From Stentor roeselii (taxonomy: Eukaryota; Ciliophora; Heterotrichea; Heterotrichida; Stentoridae): 50,181 bases of DNA. The position numbers and the translations under genes are program-made. Every line of letters starts with the position of its first letter. The first letter of the stretch is position 1. Positions 45,737 through 50,181 of this stretch are shown one piece after another. The DNA lies in the NCBI GenBank assembly GCA_006503475.1, contig RSEH01000314.1, positions 1-50,181 of the forward strand, written 5' to 3'. The notes under the pieces are model-generated. The model was given only the letters and a program-made list of their open reading frames with translations, searched no databases and was not told where the DNA came from.

Positions 45737-46282
45737 ATGAAACGAAAGTCTTTGAGCTTAGGAAAACTTCTCACGATACCTGAACCGACTGTTGTTTGCT
45801 CCAGTATTGAAATCAGGAAATGTGGAAGTTCGAGGTCGTTGGTAAGAATTATGTAGAGCTCTTCGGTTGACCCTTTTGAAAACTTGAGGTTTTCAGATAA
45901 GAAAACACCTAGTCTTAGACCTATTTTGAATAGACATCGCAGAGTTCCTTCGCATTTGCAGTATCTTAAAGATAAACTTGAATTAAGCAAACCTTGTGCT
46001 AAGAGTCTTAGTCATTCGCAACCTGAGTCTTCACTTCCTAGCATTTTTAGCAAACCTTTTAGGAAAGGAATCAAAATTAACTGGCCAGCCTTCATGCAAA
46101 AGCCAAGCAATCCAAAAGAGCGAGAAATTTCGACTCCCTATTTCCAGTCCCACCGAACAGAAACCAAATCGAAGCAATTAATGCAAAAAAAAAGGCAGAT
46201 TAGAAAGAACTTTTTTGACCATGTGAAGCAAAGAAAAGAGGAATTCAGTTTCGGAAGTATCGAAGAAGCACTCTCTAATTAA
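45737..46282 (+). CDS. Small basic hypothetical protein (two exons)
   Basis: The chosen ATG (45737, MKRKSLSLGK) follows TTATATTTTTA. Other in-frame ATGs lie upstream (45662-45667). A 15-nt intron (45842-45856) with an in-frame TAG joins SSRSL to SSSVDP. The 176-residue product is rich in Lys, Arg and Ser with a helical end (KQLMQKKRQIRKNFFDHVKQ in parts). No family recognised. SAC1 follows 14 nt downstream. Confidence 0.7.
45842..45856 (+). other. 15-nt intron in small basic gene
   Basis: gtaagaattatgtag, ending in an in-frame stop, with A at position 10. Confidence 0.82.
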
Positions 46283-46296
46283 GTGTATTGATAAAA

Positions 46297-48039
46297 ATGG
46301 ACCTCCCACCATTCGAGCTAATCAGCAGCAACTCCTCGTTTATCCTGAAGCGAGACGAGACCGACTACGAAGTGCACATCGACCGTAGCATAAACCAGAT
46401 CCTAAAGAAGCGTCCAGAGCGTCGATCACTAGTCCCAGGTGCTCCATCCCACGAAAGACTATTCGGCATATTAGGTATAATCCAATTGCCATCCTCAAAC
46501 TACCTGATCCTGATAACGAGAGCAATTCACATCTGCCGAGTGAAAAACTCTTTCATCTTCCAAATAACCGACATCGATTTCCGCGCGTTCAACTCTTTAA
46601 GTCCAGACTCTTCCGCTTACAAGTCCGAGCAACAAATAATCCAATCAATGAAATCCTTCATCTTATCCGATTCCTTTTTCTTTTCATACGACTACGACTT
46701 AAGCCTGAACCTTCAAAAAATCTCAAATCTCGACATTCGGCGAACAATTCATGAAAGAGCCGACGAAAAGTTCTTTTGGAACCAATTTCTCTCTGAATCT
46801 TTTATAAAAGCCGAAGTCCACGATTACATCTTAGTCCTCATCAACGGCTTCGTGAAGGGCGAGTCCGTGACTGTGAAAGGAAAGCGACTTGACTACATCT
46901 TGATCAGTCGTCGAGACAAAAGAAGGACCGGCACCCGTTTCAACACCCGAGGACTTGACGATAAGGGCAACGCGGTGAACTTCGTGGAAACTGAGCAGAT
47001 TTTAATGTACTTCGATGAAGACCTCCACGTTTTTTCACATGTCCAAATAAGAGGCTCTATTCCGCTGGTATGGCAACAAAAGCCTGACCTGTCATGGACG
47101 CCTCGTCCGAAAGTGATCAACTCCGCGCAACAGAATTCTTCTTCAGCCGAGCAGCACTTCAACGAACTCTTCAATAGTTACGGCTCAGTGTCGATGGTGA
47201 ACTTAATTGACAAGAAAGGCTCTCAGAAGATGATTGGAACGATTTTTACTAATTTATGCAGTCTTCTGGCGAATAAGGCTCTTCATTATACCTGGTTTGA
47301 CTTTCACCATGAATGCAAAAATATGAAATATGAGAACTTGAAAATTTTATTGAAAGATTTAAAGGAACTTGTTGAGGAATTTTCTTGGTGTGAATTAAAA
47401 GTCCCTCTTGATGGGTATTTTAATGTCGCGAAGGTTGTTTGCAGGCAGTCTGGAGTTTTTAGAACGAATTGCATGGACTGCCTTGATAGGACTAACGTGG
47501 TTCAAAGTGTTATTGCCAGGAATGTGCTTCTTAGGCAACTTCATCGGGTGGATCTTGGACCTGCTCCTTCTGGGGAGGCTTTTCAGGCTTTTTCTAATAG
47601 TTTGGAGGTGAAATTCAGAGACTTGTGGGTAAAAAACGCGGATGTGATGAGCTTGTTGTACTCAGGAACACCTGCACAGAAGACTGACTTCACAAAACTT
47701 GGAAAAAGGACTTTTCGAGGAGCTTTTAATGATGGAGTCTATTCTTTACAGAGGTTTGTCATTAATAACTTTTTGGACGGTACAAAGCAGAATGTTATGG
47801 ATTTAATGCTGGGAAAATTGTCACTTAGAAGTGGACTTACTGTTAGTTGGAAGTTTTTAAGCTTGGCTTGGTTTTTAGCTGTTTTAGCTGCTGTCGTTTT
47901 TGTTGCTTCTGGACTTGCTTGGAATAATGCAGGGGTTTGGTTTTGGCTGAAGTTTTTTATTACCGTTGTTTTGCTTTTGAATCTTGTTAAGGCTTATGCA
48001 GCTTCAGTCGTTGATAAGCCGATTATTAATACTAATTAG
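46297..48039 (+). CDS. SAC1: SAC1 phosphoinositide phosphatase
   Basis: The 580-residue product has the SAC domain with the catalytic CX5R motif in RTNCMDCLDRTN (Cys ~residue 392) and upstream landmarks LFGILGIIQL, TGTRFNTRGLDDKGNAVNFVETEQ (in parts) and IPLVWQQKPDL. Two C-terminal transmembrane helices (LAWFLAVLAAVVFVASGLAW and WLKFFITVVLLLNLV) anchor it in the ER/Golgi. It dephosphorylates PI4P, keeping ER PI4P low. Length and layout match animal and yeast SAC1. The start is the ATG at 46297 (MDLPPFEL). Confidence 0.97.
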   Translation: MDLPPFELISSNSSFILKRDETDYEVHIDRSINQILKKRPERRSLVPGAPSHERLFGILGIIQLPSSNYLILITRAIHICRVKNSFIFQITDIDFRAFNSLSPDSSAYKSEQQIIQSMKSFILSDSFFFSYDYDLSLNLQKISNLDIRRTIHERADEKFFWNQFLSESFIKAEVHDYILVLINGFVKGESVTVKGKRLDYILISRRDKRRTGTRFNTRGLDDKGNAVNFVETEQILMYFDEDLHVFSHVQIRGSIPLVWQQKPDLSWTPRPKVINSAQQNSSSAEQHFNELFNSYGSVSMVNLIDKKGSQKMIGTIFTNLCSLLANKALHYTWFDFHHECKNMKYENLKILLKDLKELVEEFSWCELKVPLDGYFNVAKVVCRQSGVFRTNCMDCLDRTNVVQSVIARNVLLRQLHRVDLGPAPSGEAFQAFSNSLEVKFRDLWVKNADVMSLLYSGTPAQKTDFTKLGKRTFRGAFNDGVYSLQRFVINNFLDGTKQNVMDLMLGKLSLRSGLTVSWKFLSLAWFLAVLAAVVFVASGLAWNNAGVWFWLKFFITVVLLLNLVKAYAASVVDKPIINTN

Positions 48040-48131
48040 AATTGAGAGATTGAATATATTGAATAAAGTATTTATATTATTGAATGTTAAGGTGGAAGAT
48101 AATGTTTATACAATTCTAATCTTAAATACAT

Positions 48132-49832
48132 CTAAGCTAAAGCTTGAATCCTTTTACACCTCGCATCTGCCAAGATCTTTTTTCTAGTTTCCATTTCCTC
48201 GTTTTTCTCTAGTTCGAAGATCATGTCATTGAAACTTCTCAACTTAGAACTTTCTCTGCCACCCTGGCCACTCTGTTCAAATTTAGAGTTAATAGTACTT
48301 CGGAGTGCATCAAGTTCTACTTTTTCAGAGATTTTCCAAAGATTCTGCTTAAGTCTGTAAAATCTTTCATTATTTTTTTTCTGTCTCAGATGGAAAAACA
48401 CTTTTTTCCAATAAACTTTTTTCTTTCTACACAAAAAGCCTCTAATGCACTTTTGAATGAAAATAACTGAGTCTTTTACATTTCGATAATCTTGACTTTT
48501 CATACATTTCAAAGCTTTTCTTTCTTTCCATTTATTCACGAAAAGTTTATACCAATGTCTTAGTCTTTCCCAGTAAAAGACTTCCCTCAAGCCCTGAGTC
48601 TTTTTCCTGACAATCATTTTACGAGCCAAGAAGCCTCTAACAAACTTTTGAACAACGACAAGTTTTTTTTCTAGTTCTTTTCTTTTTTTCCATTTAAAAC
48701 ATTTCTGAATCACGATGCAAGAGTGAATAACTTTTATCCTATCGGCGATGTTAGAGTTTTCGTCAAAGTAAGTGTTTTCCAGGTCGAAAAGAATAGAAGG
48801 GTTCATGTGAAGACTTTTAAGGGTTTTTATTGTGCTTAGGGTGTATTGCTTGTCTTCCCATGGGTTCACTGCTGAGAATTTCTCGTAGTTTCTTGCACGG
48901 AGGGCTTTTAAGACTGGATCGCGATTTCGTGTTGGTCTTGAATTGTCTTGGCTACGCTCTGAGTATGAGGCGAGGAAGGATCGGATGTTTTTTTCTGCCT
49001 CGATGTTTAGATCTGATATTAATTTTTGTAGACTTGGAATGAAGTCAGGCTCTGGAAGTGGGTTCGGCTTTTTAAGAGGGGACAGTCCCTTTTTGGGAGC
49101 TGTCAAAGCTGCTTTAGACCTTTTACTCGTGATCAAAACAGCGAAATTAGGTGACATAAGACTAAGTCCTTCATCAATAGCCTGTTTCTGCCGAGTCATT
49201 TCAGTGAAATACAAAGACCTATTCTGTTTAACACAAAGAAAAATCGAAGTATACGGGTTGATCGACTCTCCAACCAGGCAACTTTCAAGCATTTTATGAA
49301 TAGGGCTGAAACTTTCTCTCCAAGCCGATGCACTAATCGTTAAAGTAGGTAAAGAAATAACTGGTTGGCCCTTATCATTAGTAACAAAAAAGGTATTTTC
49401 TCCGTTAATCCTGACACTCATGACTTTTTGCACATGAATCTCAGTAAGGTTCATATCATTCTCAGAAGGGTCATCTTCGAACTGCATGTTAATGCGTATC
49501 ATCTTCTTGGCTACCTTTTCCAGCTGCTTCTTTTGGATCAAGCCTTCAATTTTACAGCTTGTCAGCTGAATTAAAAGCGACTCTTCTTTGCTGTATCGCC
49601 AGTCTTCTTTTAACTCGATCTCTGAAATCGTTTTTTCAGCGTATGAGGTCTGAACTCGCAGCTTGCTTGTTTTACGGTCTGATAAAGATTTCAGGACTGC
49701 GATGTCTTCGGATCTTGATATCACTATTCGAAGGATCTCACCGATTATTTGGTTGTGCTGCTGGACTTCTTTTATTACTGGAGGGGCTGATGGCTTCTTG
49801 CCTGTCGATATCGGCTTCAGCTTTATTGACAT
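48132..49832 (-). CDS. IQ-motif protein
   Basis: The 566-residue product has at least three IQ-type calmodulin/centrin-binding motifs in its C-terminal half: VIQKCFKWKKRKELEKK, VVQKFVRGFLARKMIVRKK and FIQKCIRGFLCRKKKVYW (~residues 365-480). These are embedded in long basic helices. The N-terminal ~250 residues look folded but are unassigned (EIHVQKVMSVRINGENTFFV). It is probably a Ca2+-regulated cytoskeletal protein (inference). It converges with SAC1, 92 nt between stops. Confidence 0.88.
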   Translation of the reverse strand: MSIKLKPISTGKKPSAPPVIKEVQQHNQIIGEILRIVISRSEDIAVLKSLSDRKTSKLRVQTSYAEKTISEIELKEDWRYSKEESLLIQLTSCKIEGLIQKKQLEKVAKKMIRINMQFEDDPSENDMNLTEIHVQKVMSVRINGENTFFVTNDKGQPVISLPTLTISASAWRESFSPIHKMLESCLVGESINPYTSIFLCVKQNRSLYFTEMTRQKQAIDEGLSLMSPNFAVLITSKRSKAALTAPKKGLSPLKKPNPLPEPDFIPSLQKLISDLNIEAEKNIRSFLASYSERSQDNSRPTRNRDPVLKALRARNYEKFSAVNPWEDKQYTLSTIKTLKSLHMNPSILFDLENTYFDENSNIADRIKVIHSCIVIQKCFKWKKRKELEKKLVVVQKFVRGFLARKMIVRKKTQGLREVFYWERLRHWYKLFVNKWKERKALKCMKSQDYRNVKDSVIFIQKCIRGFLCRKKKVYWKKVFFHLRQKKNNERFYRLKQNLWKISEKVELDALRSTINSKFEQSGQGGRESSKLRSFNDMIFELEKNEEMETRKKILADARCKRIQALA

Positions 49833-50181
49833 ATTTAAATTGGTTTGAAGTTTGCTTTTGGAGGAGGTTTAGGAGTGAATTTTATTGGTTTGGATTTTTC
49901 ATGATTGGTTAGAAATTTTTGGGGTTTAAGGATATTGAGAAGGAACTTAGAATATTCAGTTAGAGTTTGAAAATTATATATATATGTCAATTCCTAAAAA
50001 GCTTTCGCTGTTCAGTAAGTATATTAACTTGGAAATATATACTTGAGACTAGATAAAATTATCAAGTTGATGTAATTAATGTCCAAAGTAATTGATTTAA
50101 GTCATAAATTATAATAAAACTCCATGTGATAGCATCATGTATTAAAGGAAGGCTGATACTTCCATTTATATTAAACAATTA
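49833..50181. other. AT-rich intergenic end of window
   Basis: About 350 bp upstream of the IQ-motif gene; it should include its promoter. No other gene or repeat seen. Confidence 0.4.

Noticed and set aside
49380-49400. Possible in-frame 15-nt intron GTTACTAATGATAAG in the IQ-motif gene
   Set aside because: It lacks A at position 10 and starts GTT, unlike the other eleven introns, and the frame is open without removing it.
1-50181. tRNA, rRNA, CRISPR, telomere repeats or transposase genes
   Set aside because: None was seen. No cloverleaf-type sequence, regular spacer array, telomere-like repeat at either end, or transposase/reverse transcriptase motif.
1-50181. Alternative ciliate genetic code (TAA/TAG as Gln or TGA as Trp/Cys)
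   Set aside because: All three stops end well-aligned proteins, and conserved Gln and Trp positions use CAA/CAG and TGG.

Overview
The window looks like macronuclear DNA of a heterotrich ciliate, most likely Stentor or a close relative. Coding density is high, intergenic DNA is very AT-rich, and TAA, TAG and TGA all act as stops, so the standard code is used. Genes are interrupted by introns of exactly 15 nt. Eleven such introns are supported by reading frame or protein homology, and all fit GT(A/G)-N6-A-N3-AG-type spacing with an invariant A at position 10. The gene content (WASH1, SHIPPO repeats, Sfi1-like repeats, TRP channels, many WD40, ankyrin and coiled-coil proteins) is typical of a ciliated protist. 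The species assignment is inference.

Layout. 1-9.7 kb is a gene-poor, AT-rich arm. It holds a 59-bp tandem repeat, scraps of a possible decayed ankyrin-like gene, a WD40 protein with four nearly identical repeats, and a degenerate DEAH-helicase-like gene whose frame is broken once. 9.7-17.6 kb becomes dense: a two-FHA protein, an F-BAR protein, a mucolipin-type TRP channel, two low-complexity hypotheticals and a membrane-anchored aspartic protease. 17.6-22.1 kb has two coiled-coil proteins and a small MADS-like protein. 22.1-28.9 kb has a DHRS4-like peroxisomal reductase, a degenerate aspartic-protease-like protein, a WWE protein, a SAM-FHA-FHA-RING protein, a multipass membrane protein rebuilt across two introns, a coiled-coil protein and a SHIPPO-repeat protein. 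28.9-36 kb has an Sfi1-like protein, an ankyrin/EF-hand protein, WASH1, a small basic protein, an acylated ankyrin protein and a PA-LNR-TM-RING protein. 36-41.2 kb has a large WD40-TRP-like channel and a coiled-coil protein. 41.2-44.6 kb is a local tandem duplication carrying three mu-class GST genes and an orphan fragment of the neighbouring coiled-coil gene. 44.8-49.8 kb has a rhodanese-like protein with a C-terminal CaaX box, a small hypothetical, the SAC1 phosphoinositide phosphatase and an IQ-motif protein.

The genes do not form one pathway. Recurrent themes are endosome and membrane traffic (WASH1, SAC1, F-BAR, mucolipin, PA-RING), cilia and cortex (SHIPPO, Sfi1-like, IQ, coiled coils) and detoxification (GSTs, DHRS4). 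Packing is extreme: convergent stop codons overlap or sit 1 nt apart, and one stop codon directly abuts the next start. No tRNA, rRNA, CRISPR, telomere or recognisable transposon was seen.
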